DNA of 64,000 nt from Symbiodinium natans. Lineage: Eukaryota; Sar; Dinophyceae; Suessiales; Symbiodiniaceae. Both the position numbers and the translations under genes were made by a program. How positions within the stretch are numbered: the first letter of the stretch is position 1; each line of letters begins with the position of its first letter. The stretch is from contig CAJNDS010002708.1 of assembly GCA_905221605.1 (NCBI GenBank), positions 137,001-201,000 on the forward strand, given 5' to 3'. The notes below the pieces were generated by a model. The model had not been told where the DNA came from. It was given only the letters and a program-made list of their open reading frames with translations, and made no database searches. Positions 52,631 through 60,996 of this stretch are shown piece by piece.

Positions 52631-53715
52631 CGTTTAAGGTTTCAGTGCTACGGTCCCCGATACCACTGAGGTAAGGCACCACAACCCTTGAGCTGACTCG
52701 GAGGATCGGGGTACTTGGTAGAGTCGGCACACAGTAGAGTCATAAGTGGTGTAGGGTTTAGAGCTTAGGGTTAGAAGTACCCTCAAAGGGCTTTTAGTTG
52801 GGGTTGTGCTACCTATTCACCCTACTTCAGAACCACTTCTTACCCGACTTGGAGTAGTCCCTGGGAAAAAAGTACTTTTGGGGGATAAGTAGCTATAATA
52901 GGAACCCCGAACCAAAAAAACTATTAGAGTATAGTACTCCAAAACCCACCTTCTACGTACCAAGGGTATTTGGTCAGTTCCCTCATGTGTGGTCCCTTTA
53001 TTGGGGTACCCTAAACACGAGGGGCCGCCTTATCATAAGGACCCCAAAAGGGGCCGCAATTATTCTCGAAAACCCTAAACCCTAAACCCGAAACCCTAAA
53101 CCCTAAACCCGTGGGGTTTCTGTCTTGGGGCAAAACCTACACCCTGATGCAGAAGCATTCAGGGTTTAGGGTTTAGGGTTACAGAAGCAAGCCCAACCCA
53201 CAGTCAGCAAAAGGTCTAAGGGTAGTTTCATGGTCCCTGAGTAATTATGGGCCCTTACAAGGGGACCCCCTAATAAACCCCCTTAAAAACCCTAAACAAC
53301 CCAAGGGCCCATACTTCAGAACCCTTTAAAGGAGACAAGGGACCCTATTAAGGGCCCATGTAACTACCCTCCTAAACCCTAAGCCCCAAACCCTAAACAC
53401 CCTTAGAGAAGGTCTCTGAAGTGACTTACAAGATATCAATAGGGAGTTTGAGATTTAAGTACGTTTCACCCCCTACAAGGCACCTGCTCCCTAATTCTCA
53501 ACTAAGCTGAACCCTGAACCCGAAACCCTAAACCCTAAATCCCGACTTCACTTTCTACAGAAATTTTACAGGGACCCCAAACCCCACGCCCCAAACCCTG
53601 AATCCTGAACCCAGCCTGGCGGGTTCTTAGTAGGGAATGAGGGAATGAGGTACCCCACATAATCCCTAAACCCCAAACCCCCCTCTAAACCCTAAACCCT
53701 AAACCCTAAACTAAG
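52630..53715. other. Stretch without genes; inverted element and drifted repeats
   Basis: Contains the inverted-repeat segment 53219-53370 (GGGTAGTTTCATGGTCCCTG against AAGGGCCCATGTAACTACCC), short CCCTAAA runs and unique sequence with no supported frame. Confidence 0.6.
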
Positions 53716-53945
53716 GCAGCCTTGGGCCGCGGCATGAACGTTCTTCTTCTTTGGGAACTGGCAAGCCCGCTGCAGTCTTTGGTTTAGGGCTTGGGCTTTT
53801 TGAGGTTTGGGGTTTGGGGTTTGGGGTTTGGGGTTTAGGGTTTAGGGTTTAGAGGGTTTTGTTTTCGAGGTTGGGGGTTTGGGGTGTAGGGTTTAGGGCT
53901 TAGGGTTTAGAGAGGGTTTTTTTTCGAGGTTTGGGGTTTGGGGTT
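53715..53945 (-). CDS. One exon-like island beside drifted repeats
   Basis: Minus-strand island at 53715-53780 reads LQRACQFPKKKNVHAAAQG; the family is unknown. The rest is TTTGGGG/TTTAGGG on the plus strand. Confidence 0.25.
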
Positions 53946-54385
53946 ATAGTTTGGGAAATCCACCAGTTGTTATCCGTTAAGCCATGAGCAGGGGCGCGCC
54001 TATCCTTTTTACTCAGAGGGCTTGAGCGACACAAGTAGGTGCAACATACATGGAAGCAAAAGTGGAGGGAATGCACAGATATAAAATACACCCCCCTCGT
54101 TGAAGCGTGTGAATGCTGAAACGCAGTCAACGAATCCACGGCAAGCACTACGTGCTGCATTTTGCTCTTCTACTGTATGTTCAAAGTGCGCTCACCCGAG
54201 TTTTAATTCAGGTTCAACGCCACAGATCACCGCGCACCAGCTTAAGAAATTTGAAATGCTGGCGGGGATACAAAGGTGGCTCGTGCAATATAGTGGTTCA
54301 CTCAGCACCGACCTCAAAAGAAAGGAAAACAGAGCGTCATGGTCAAGATGCTAAGCTACTCCAGCAGAATTGCGGAACTCAGGAC
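53945..54385 (-). other. Non-coding end of the retrotransposon or flank
   Basis: About 440 bp between the last retrotransposon stop codon and the telomere-like sequence. It should contain the 3' untranslated region and 3' long terminal repeat if the element is complete. No TG...CA boundary, target duplication or copy of this sequence at the other end can be seen, because the element's 5' end is outside the window. Confidence 0.4.
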
Positions 54386-55756
54386 TCACCAGCTGCGATC
54401 TCGATGGTCGTAGCGCCAAGGTCCACGGGAGTGCTCCGTAGTGCGACTCCCTGAGCTCCACCAGGATCCTTGATCCTGCCACTGGCGATCACGCCAGGAA
54501 CTTGAGGAATGCCAGTCATCATGCGACCATGAGTTGTCGCTCCACGACCAGCCACGATTTGCTTCACGATCGGCCTCCCCATATCGGGGGGCATTTTGCG
54601 ATGCCTTTCTTGCGTCTGCCCGCGCCTGTGCGGCCCTGGACGCTTCTGCCGCTTCCTTCATCTTGCGGCACGTCTCTTTTGCCCCACCATAATTCTCGGA
54701 GAGGATCTCGGCCAAAAAGACTGCCAAATGCTCTTCCTCATTGAAGTCCGGGATGCCAATGATGCCCTCCGTGAAGGTGAGGATGTGGGAAACCGCACGA
54801 GTGACGCGGATGATCCGGGCGAACTCCTTCACGCCCATGAAGTTGCCGAGCCAAGCGTAGCCCATAGGTTCGAGGTTGGGGTCGTCGATGAGGCCGGCCA
54901 GGACGAGATCGTCGGCATTCTTGTCGAAGAACGCCATGCGAGCCAGACCCTCATGGTTGACCTTCTTATACTCCCAGGCCTTGTTGGAGCCGTAGCCCAA
55001 TTCACGTTGTTCGCGAGAACGGCCTTGATTGGGGAGATAAGCGCATGCCACGCAGTCCTGAACAGTGAGCCGCCTCCTCGTCCAGCCGCCCTTGATAGCG
55101 TGGATCGCGTAGGTGTCGTCCTGGTCGAACTTGTCCACCATGGACGTGTAGCCGTGCTTTGTGATGCCTTTGAGATTCTGGCGTGCCAGCATGATAGCTC
55201 GGCCATCTACGCTTTGTTGTCCCCTCAAATCATGCGTCCCGGCGGCCTGGCGAATCTTCGCGGCATCCATCTCCCAAAGGTCCTTTCCAAACTTCTCCGC
55301 CAGGGCGTCCAAGACATGGGAGCGCTCACGCGCCATCCACATTCTGAAGGCACCCTGTGTGGCCCCACGGGTGACGTAGTAGCCGCAGTGGAAGCACTTG
55401 TGCTGACCTTCGAGACGAAGCTTGCCACAATTGACGCATTGAATCTGCGTGATTCCCCTCTTCCATCCAGGGCGCTGCTCTTGCGATGTCGGTGCCGTAG
55501 AGCGTGTGGCCACTTCTTCATCAGCAACCACTTGCAACAGACCCTCAGTCAAACGATTTCTTCCTGAAGGCGACACCTCAATGACATCGGCGTCCGTGTT
55601 GAAGCGAACATGTAGAGGTGGACGTTCGGGAACGATGCCCTCGACTTCCTCAAGGATGGGGACATCGAATTCTTCTTTGACCAATGGGGCTTGTTCACGC
55701 TCAGCATCAGGCTCCTCTTGTACTTCTTGAATAGGTCCCACGGCGTCAACAACCAT
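54386..55756 (-). CDS. Retrotransposon 3' ORF with four-cysteine zinc motif
   Basis: 456 codons from the ATG at 55754-55756. This ATG overlaps the stop of the preceding ORF (ATGGTTGTTGA, an 11-nt overlap in another frame), a layout that would allow reinitiation. A C-x2-C-x10-C-x2-C ribbon lies at residues 107-124 (QCVNCGK and KCFHCGYY). It is followed by a helical region with NLEPMGYAWLGNFMGVKEF and a C-terminus rich in Trp, Ser, Arg and Asp. Gag proteins normally lie 5' of pol. Here a nucleic-acid-binding ORF lies 3' of it, so it could be a displaced gag-like or an additional protein. The frame is also open upstream of this ATG to 55945, so a +1 shift from the previous ORF is possible. Confidence 0.6.
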   Translation of the reverse strand: MVVDAVGPIQEVQEEPDAEREQAPLVKEEFDVPILEEVEGIVPERPPLHVRFNTDADVIEVSPSGRNRLTEGLLQVVADEEVATRSTAPTSQEQRPGWKRGITQIQCVNCGKLRLEGQHKCFHCGYYVTRGATQGAFRMWMARERSHVLDALAEKFGKDLWEMDAAKIRQAAGTHDLRGQQSVDGRAIMLARQNLKGITKHGYTSMVDKFDQDDTYAIHAIKGGWTRRRLTVQDCVACAYLPNQGRSREQRELGYGSNKAWEYKKVNHEGLARMAFFDKNADDLVLAGLIDDPNLEPMGYAWLGNFMGVKEFARIIRVTRAVSHILTFTEGIIGIPDFNEEEHLAVFLAEILSENYGGAKETCRKMKEAAEASRAAQARADARKASQNAPRYGEADREANRGWSWSDNSWSHDDWHSSSSWRDRQWQDQGSWWSSGSRTTEHSRGPWRYDHRDRSW

Positions 55757-56352
55757 GCTTCCGGAGGATGCGGGGCTCGTCGTAGGTAGCCTCGGGTGGG
55801 CCCTTCTTTGCCCGCTTGGGGGCACTGGACTCAGGGTCGGTCCGCTGACGACTGTAGACCTCCCCCCTGGCCAAAAGCTCCTTGGTCTCCCGCGCCGATG
55901 ACGACGATGACGGAACGACGACGGCCTCCCCTGGGCGGGGGGCATTTTCCTCGCTCTTCTTGATCATCTCGTCGTAGTCCTCGCGGGTGACATATTCCCC
56001 GTCTCCCAGGTGAACATGGTCCTTGAAGTTCCGGTGGACAAAGTGGTTCGGCGCGGTGTCGGGGAACTGCTCCTGGGGTCCTTGAAAGTAGATGTCGTCC
56101 CACGGGTCAGCCTCGACGAGTGGCTGATGGGTGGGCTCTACCCTTCCTCTGCGAAAATGGTTCAGGAGCTTCTCCTCCACCTGCACGTCCACAGCGAACT
56201 TGACGTTGGGCTTCGAGACGTGGCCGTAGTTCTGCAGGACCAGATCGATGTCGGCTTCCTTGAAAAAGGAGCATTGGTGACGAAGGACCATAATCCTGGC
56301 AGTAAAACCCAACCACCTCAACAGCTGCAAACGATAGACACTGTCCCCTGGA
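55746..56352 (-). CDS. Retrotransposon polyprotein, C-terminal part after the SGNH-like domain
   Basis: About 194 codons to TGA at 55746. The frame joins the upstream ORF if one G is restored in a G-run near 56349. It then reads DHFHF into the GDSVYRLQLLRWLG continuation, so the last part of the SGNH-like domain sits here. Downstream is charged, low-complexity sequence (ARPGEAVVVPSSSSSARET and a Lys/Arg cluster). No further domain was recognised. Confidence 0.55.
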
Positions 56353-59227
56353 AGTGAAAATGGTCGTATTTGCGGATTTGGCTTGCAGGCGTATTGAAGT
56401 GCTTGACGGCCAGCCCAAGTTGGGCGGCGTAGTCGAGCAAATCCGCCATAATGTTGCCCCAGTCACGTGGGAGGTGGTAGTTGACGGCGTCGGTCGCAGA
56501 CGTGAGCAACACCGTCCCCACTGACGCCCGTGACTGTAGATCCGCCAACTTGCCTATCTCTCGAAGAACCTTTGGTCCAATGAAGTCCCAGCTTCCTTTT
56601 GCAATGTGCGGGTAACCACGAAGCCACTCCGTCTTGCTCTTGAAGCCTGGGTCCAAAAATAGACCTCTGTCTCCGACGAACTCGTTCCCGTTCCAGATCA
56701 TCATGAGGTCAATGCTCACTTGACCACTGGCGCCAGTTTCACGCTCCAGCTGGGTGACTTTTCCCACGGCGAGCTCTACGAGCCGCGTGAGATTCGCACC
56801 CCATGTAGGAATGTACTCAACGCCAAGATGATGCGGGAACGCATTGCCGCGGTTGGCCTTGATGTCCGCCAGCAGATCTGTCTTCCAATTTCCTTCAGTG
56901 AGGAACGTAGTTGTAGAGTCTGCGACGATGACAAGGTAGCGCAAACGGCCTCGAGTAGACTCGGGCTGGAGCATGGCCAAGCCTTGATCGGTAAGCTTTC
57001 CAATCTTGGCCACCAAACCAGCCTCCCTGACGTCACTGAGGGCATATTCGCAAGCAAGTGGCCGCGGCAGGTACTTGTAAAAGTTGTTCACGCTGGCTTC
57101 GTCCTCCTGGAAAGGCGCCATGGTGCGGTATTCGGAAGACAATGAAGTCTCCCACAACCGCCGATCCCACCACTGGCGCAGGACCTCCGTCGGTGCAACG
57201 ATTCCAGCGTTGGTGTCTGCCATGTCCGGCGCGCAGAAATCTGCCGCAAGAATGCAGCAAGCAGCTAATGCGTTAGTTCGTTCGGTTTTGCGAGCGCAAA
57301 CGTGTTTGTGATTACTCGAAAATTGTTCTTGTGCACATGCCGCATAGTTAGAACGCCTATCGCAAAAGCTTTTCCAATCAATGTGAATGCAATCAGTCAT
57401 GGCATGTGAATAGTTCTCACTGTCCTTAAGGTCCTGGCCTCTAGACTCGCCATGAACATGATTGCGATCACACTTGTGCGCTGCCAGCCGCTGCAATGGA
57501 ATGGACGACGCAATGGTCCAAGGCCTTAGTGGTAATCCTTGGTGATTCGTAATCCCTAACATGCAACCATCGCAACGGTAGAACTCAAGTCCAAGGTCAT
57601 TAACCATATGCTGAACATGGTCCCACTTCCAGTAGTCGCAATCCTTAGGGAGTTCGAAAGCAACATGTGGTTTGTACTCTTTGAGCTTCCTGATGAATTT
57701 TCGGAACTGCTTGAGGAGTTTGCGAAACAGTTCCTGATGCTGTTCCCACTTTGGGCTGTCAGGCGTCATGCGATTCCACGGACAACCACCAGTACACGGA
57801 AGCGACGCATAAACTAAAATTGGCTTAGATGCTCCCCCCTCGTCGCAGAGGGTACTAATTTGCTGAACAACTGAAGTCAATGTAGAGTCTTTCAAGACGT
57901 CATCCTTACTGGTGAGTCGCAACACATAACATCCTTGACGTGCGCTACGATCCTGCCCTAGTTTACTGTTGGGGGAGCAACAAAACTCGACTATGATGCG
58001 TTTGAACCCCAACGGCCTCGAGTATTCTCGGGCAGTAGCAGCGCTGGCCGTGCGTGGGGGCAGCCTGAATCCGAGCGATTTCAAAGAAGTGAGCTCTTGA
58101 TCTTGTAGGGCGTCTTGTGATCGAGAGGTGTACGCAACAATGGAGAAACGTGTTCCAGTGAAAGGTAACACACAGTGTAAATTTCGCGGGTCAAAGATGA
58201 TGGCTTTATTCAGGGTGGACACAGCACGACCCCTAAGGCGCTTACCATTGGGGCCGACCCTAACAATAGCATCTTCAGATGAAACAAGGGGGTCCGCAAA
58301 CCAAAGCTCACCATCTTTGAAATCCCCGACACTGAGGGCAAAGCTCATGCTATCCTTAGCATTTCCATGGTCTTTGTGCACAGAGGCACCACTGCAGCTA
58401 TTAAGCAACACCGAATTCCATGTGAAGTCCTTAGGAGCATGGGCTTGCACGACTCCATTTAGGAAGCGGGCAATCTGAGGCCACCGACGTGTTGCCTTAG
58501 TCACCCCTTGCATCCCTCCGTAAGACCACTGCCCAAAGATGTGGTAGTAGCTGCGATTGTCAAGCTTAATCATCTTTCGCTTGGTTTTGTTGGGGTACAT
58601 GACCTGGGCTACACGCAACAAAGCCTTAGTGCTGAAGTCACGGTCCTTGGTAAGCTCAGCTGCGATTGCGCAGGGATCGTCCAGCGGCTTCACCACAGGG
58701 TGAGCATGAACGACTGGCTTATTGATGAGATGAGCATCGGACTCGTGTACCTTAGACTGGCGTCCCCCCTGAAGAGGGGCATCAACGTGCGCAATGAGCC
58801 TTAGTGCATGTTCCCATTTACCTCGGTCAGCGAAAGGTTTGGTAAAGATATCAGCCACTTGTTCTTTGGTGTCAACATTAATCATGTCGAAGAAGTTGCG
58901 CTCGAACTGTTGTTTGATCCATGCAAATGATATGCGTTGAGTCCGGTCGGTGTGACGTAGTTTTTCGCTGTCACCTTTGAGGAGAATAGTGATGGTAGCT
59001 TGGTTGTCCTCAAGGAGCTGAACAGCAAACTTGGGACTAAGATGGACCTTGAGGCCGTTTAAATCGGAAACACTTCGTCCATCCGCCCTACACTCACCAT
59101 AACGGATCTCATCAAGTTCAGGATCAATTCGTGCGATGATGTCGTTTTCCCTTTGATTAGGTTTGGTCTTCGGCCTAGCTTGGTAGCTGGCGGTCCTACT
59201 CGCAACCTCACGCCACAGAAAATCCAA
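56318..59227 (-). CDS. Retrotransposon polyprotein: RNase H end, 2OG-dioxygenase-like, methyltransferase-like and SGNH-like domains
   Basis: 969 codons. Residues 1-135 finish copia RNase H (VQLLEDNQATI with the third Asp at 74, then the KEQVADIFTKPF ending). Residues about 265-370 carry an HxD (VHKDHGN, H284 and D286), a distal His (H351 in NLHCVLPF) and an Arg nine residues on (R360 in TGTRFSIVAY), the iron and 2-oxoglutarate ligand pattern of Fe(II) dioxygenases. Residues 410-575 have VEFCCSPN, YASLPCTGGCPWN with a Pro-Cys as in C5 cytosine methyltransferases, and HVAFELPKDC in place of the ENV motif. Residues 765-960 have VIVADSTT, TWGANLTR, IWNGNEFVG and DHFHF, resembling the Ser, Gly, Asn and Asp-His blocks of SGNH hydrolases. 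Activities are not shown; the last two calls are by pattern only. Confidence 0.65.
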   Translation of the reverse strand: MDFLWREVASRTASYQARPKTKPNQRENDIIARIDPELDEIRYGECRADGRSVSDLNGLKVHLSPKFAVQLLEDNQATITILLKGDSEKLRHTDRTQRISFAWIKQQFERNFFDMINVDTKEQVADIFTKPFADRGKWEHALRLIAHVDAPLQGGRQSKVHESDAHLINKPVVHAHPVVKPLDDPCAIAAELTKDRDFSTKALLRVAQVMYPNKTKRKMIKLDNRSYYHIFGQWSYGGMQGVTKATRRWPQIARFLNGVVQAHAPKDFTWNSVLLNSCSGASVHKDHGNAKDSMSFALSVGDFKDGELWFADPLVSSEDAIVRVGPNGKRLRGRAVSTLNKAIIFDPRNLHCVLPFTGTRFSIVAYTSRSQDALQDQELTSLKSLGFRLPPRTASAATAREYSRPLGFKRIIVEFCCSPNSKLGQDRSARQGCYVLRLTSKDDVLKDSTLTSVVQQISTLCDEGGASKPILVYASLPCTGGCPWNRMTPDSPKWEQHQELFRKLLKQFRKFIRKLKEYKPHVAFELPKDCDYWKWDHVQHMVNDLGLEFYRCDGCMLGITNHQGLPLRPWTIASSIPLQRLAAHKCDRNHVHGESRGQDLKDSENYSHAMTDCIHIDWKSFCDRRSNYAACAQEQFSSNHKHVCARKTERTNALAACCILAADFCAPDMADTNAGIVAPTEVLRQWWDRRLWETSLSSEYRTMAPFQEDEASVNNFYKYLPRPLACEYALSDVREAGLVAKIGKLTDQGLAMLQPESTRGRLRYLVIVADSTTTFLTEGNWKTDLLADIKANRGNAFPHHLGVEYIPTWGANLTRLVELAVGKVTQLERETGASGQVSIDLMMIWNGNEFVGDRGLFLDPGFKSKTEWLRGYPHIAKGSWDFIGPKVLREIGKLADLQSRASVGTVLLTSATDAVNYHLPRDWGNIMADLLDYAAQLGLAVKHFNTPASQIRKYDHFHFQGTVSIVCSC

Positions 59228-60996
59228 AGACTGAGGCTGGGCAGACCCTGGGCACGAATACCTTGGTTGGCAGCCACAACCTCACTCTCCGTGCTTGAAG
59301 TGGTGATGCTGGTCTGTTTCTTGGAAAAAGCATTTAGGGGAAAGTAAGTGTTGGGGCCTACCAAGTAAAGGGCACAGCCGGAAGTGGATTTACTGTCGTG
59401 GCTACCAGCATGGTCAGCATCGCAGAACATCCACAACTTACAATCCTGAATGCGATCCCCAATGAATCCCCGCATCCGAACTTCAAGAGAAGAGTTTATG
59501 TAACTGATCAACCTGTGCAAAGCAACGTCACAGTCGCGAGACCACTTGGTGACTCTGGATGCCAGTGCCTGAGTGGCGCGTAACAGGTCCCCCATTCTCG
59601 CAGCAAACAAAACCTTCATGAGTACACGGCTAGCAATAGGTTGCAGCTTACCACTAGGTTCATTGTTCTCCAGAACTTTTGCTACTCGATTCTCATGGAA
59701 AGGAGTCGCTACGTGCTTCAGGGACTTCTTGTCAACTTTGGCCAACTCACAGTACCTATCAACACAGGACACCAAGAAATCTCGCATGTCGTAGTACACA
59801 ACGTTCACGGGCACAGTCATGGAAGGGGTTTTTCCCTGGCTGATGGATTCAGTGCTCTTGAACTTACTCTGTCGTGCTTCTCGTTTAGCTTCGGCTTTGG
59901 ACCGCTTGGGTTTATTGCGCTTAGCTGCGAGAGCGTGAGAAAAGTCCTCGTCACTGACCTCAGTGATAGGGAAATATGTTTTCCCAGTCCACCAACCTGA
60001 TTGGTCCGCGGGGCCCCCCTGATTCAAGTCATCATGGATAGGGTCCCTACCATCATCAAACACCGTGATTCGTTGACAGCTTATGTGGGGAAATTTCGAC
60101 ACGTCATCCTGCGTAGGCACATAAAGTTTCCTACGAGGGTAGATGTGATGCCTAACGACTGCAGCTAACTCAGCGTCGACCTCCCAAAAGTCCTCTTTGC
60201 GGTTCGGCCTGACCTGATAGTCGGCAGCTGGGCTAGCATACTTCTTGTCGAAGACATAAGCGAATGGGTGGTCCTCCCATGAAAGCTGGACCTGATTTTG
60301 CTCAACGTGATGACATCCGAAGTACCGTCCCAAGACCTCGGCTGGTTCCATGTCAATCACCTTAGCGATCAACTCCCAACCCTTGTTGATTTTGTCTTGG
60401 GGGCCGGCCATCTTGAGGTCATCAACGTACACAACAAGCAATAAATCTAGTTCAGCATGGTAGAAAACAGAGTGCCAAATATCGGGTAGAACTGCAGTAA
60501 AACCAACACTCTCTAACTGTTCAGTACAGTACCTTTCCCAGATACCACCTGAGTCAGGGTGTCCGTACAAAGCGAGCCTGAGTGGGCAAACGGGATCTTC
60601 ATACCCAGACCACTCTTTTGGCCATCTGTTTCGGGGAAGGCGGACCCAAGTTTCGATGCCTTTAAAACGGGCTTGTGTGTATGCAGCAATGCCATCAGCC
60701 TGCTGTTTCACGTACCCGGGTTGGCTACCAAACACATCGATGATTTTCCCGGCCTCCATACTAGCGGGGCTTGATCCTAGTTCGGCGAAAATGGCGTGAT
60801 CGTGGTTTTCGTCCTGGACGTTGTTGCCCTGGAAAACACTACGACCCTTCCATTTCTTCTGGGGGTGCCCGTCCGGGAGTTCATCCCCCTTGACCGAACA
60901 AATCTCAAAGATTTTCCCGAAATGGGCCTTGACATTCTTGTGTTGGCTTCCGCCGCAACATCCCGGTACTCTCGAACCTTCTTTTCGAGCCAGCAA
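59059..60996 (-). CDS. Retrotransposon reverse transcriptase and RNase H (part)
   Basis: 645 codons in this frame. The Ty1/copia RT core has the first catalytic Asp in KQQADGIAAYTQA (residue 101) and the YVDD box at 190-193 (LVVYVDDLKMAG). A basic spacer of about 150 residues follows. RNase H then begins with FCDADHAGSHDSKSTSG (Asp 526) and STESEVVAAN (Glu 570). The first 19 residues and the tail after SLSLW are out-of-frame read-through. The true frame comes from the upstream ORF by restoring one base near 60947 and passes to the downstream ORF by restoring one G near 59239. Confidence 0.85.
   Translation of the reverse strand: MLARKEGSRVPGCCGGSQHKNVKAHFGKIFEICSVKGDELPDGHPQKKWKGRSVFQGNNVQDENHDHAIFAELGSSPASMEAGKIIDVFGSQPGYVKQQADGIAAYTQARFKGIETWVRLPRNRWPKEWSGYEDPVCPLRLALYGHPDSGGIWERYCTEQLESVGFTAVLPDIWHSVFYHAELDLLLVVYVDDLKMAGPQDKINKGWELIAKVIDMEPAEVLGRYFGCHHVEQNQVQLSWEDHPFAYVFDKKYASPAADYQVRPNRKEDFWEVDAELAAVVRHHIYPRRKLYVPTQDDVSKFPHISCQRITVFDDGRDPIHDDLNQGGPADQSGWWTGKTYFPITEVSDEDFSHALAAKRNKPKRSKAEAKREARQSKFKSTESISQGKTPSMTVPVNVVYYDMRDFLVSCVDRYCELAKVDKKSLKHVATPFHENRVAKVLENNEPSGKLQPIASRVLMKVLFAARMGDLLRATQALASRVTKWSRDCDVALHRLISYINSSLEVRMRGFIGDRIQDCKLWMFCDADHAGSHDSKSTSGCALYLVGPNTYFPLNAFSKKQTSITTSSTESEVVAANQGIRAQGLPSLSLWIFCGVRLRVGPPATKLGRRPNLIKGKTTSSHELILNLMRSVMVSVGRMDEVFPI

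Noticed and set aside
54502-55567. A 323-codon plus-strand ORF opposite the zinc-motif ORF
   Set aside because: It is the antisense shadow of a GC-rich retrotransposon ORF with clear domain features on the minus strand.
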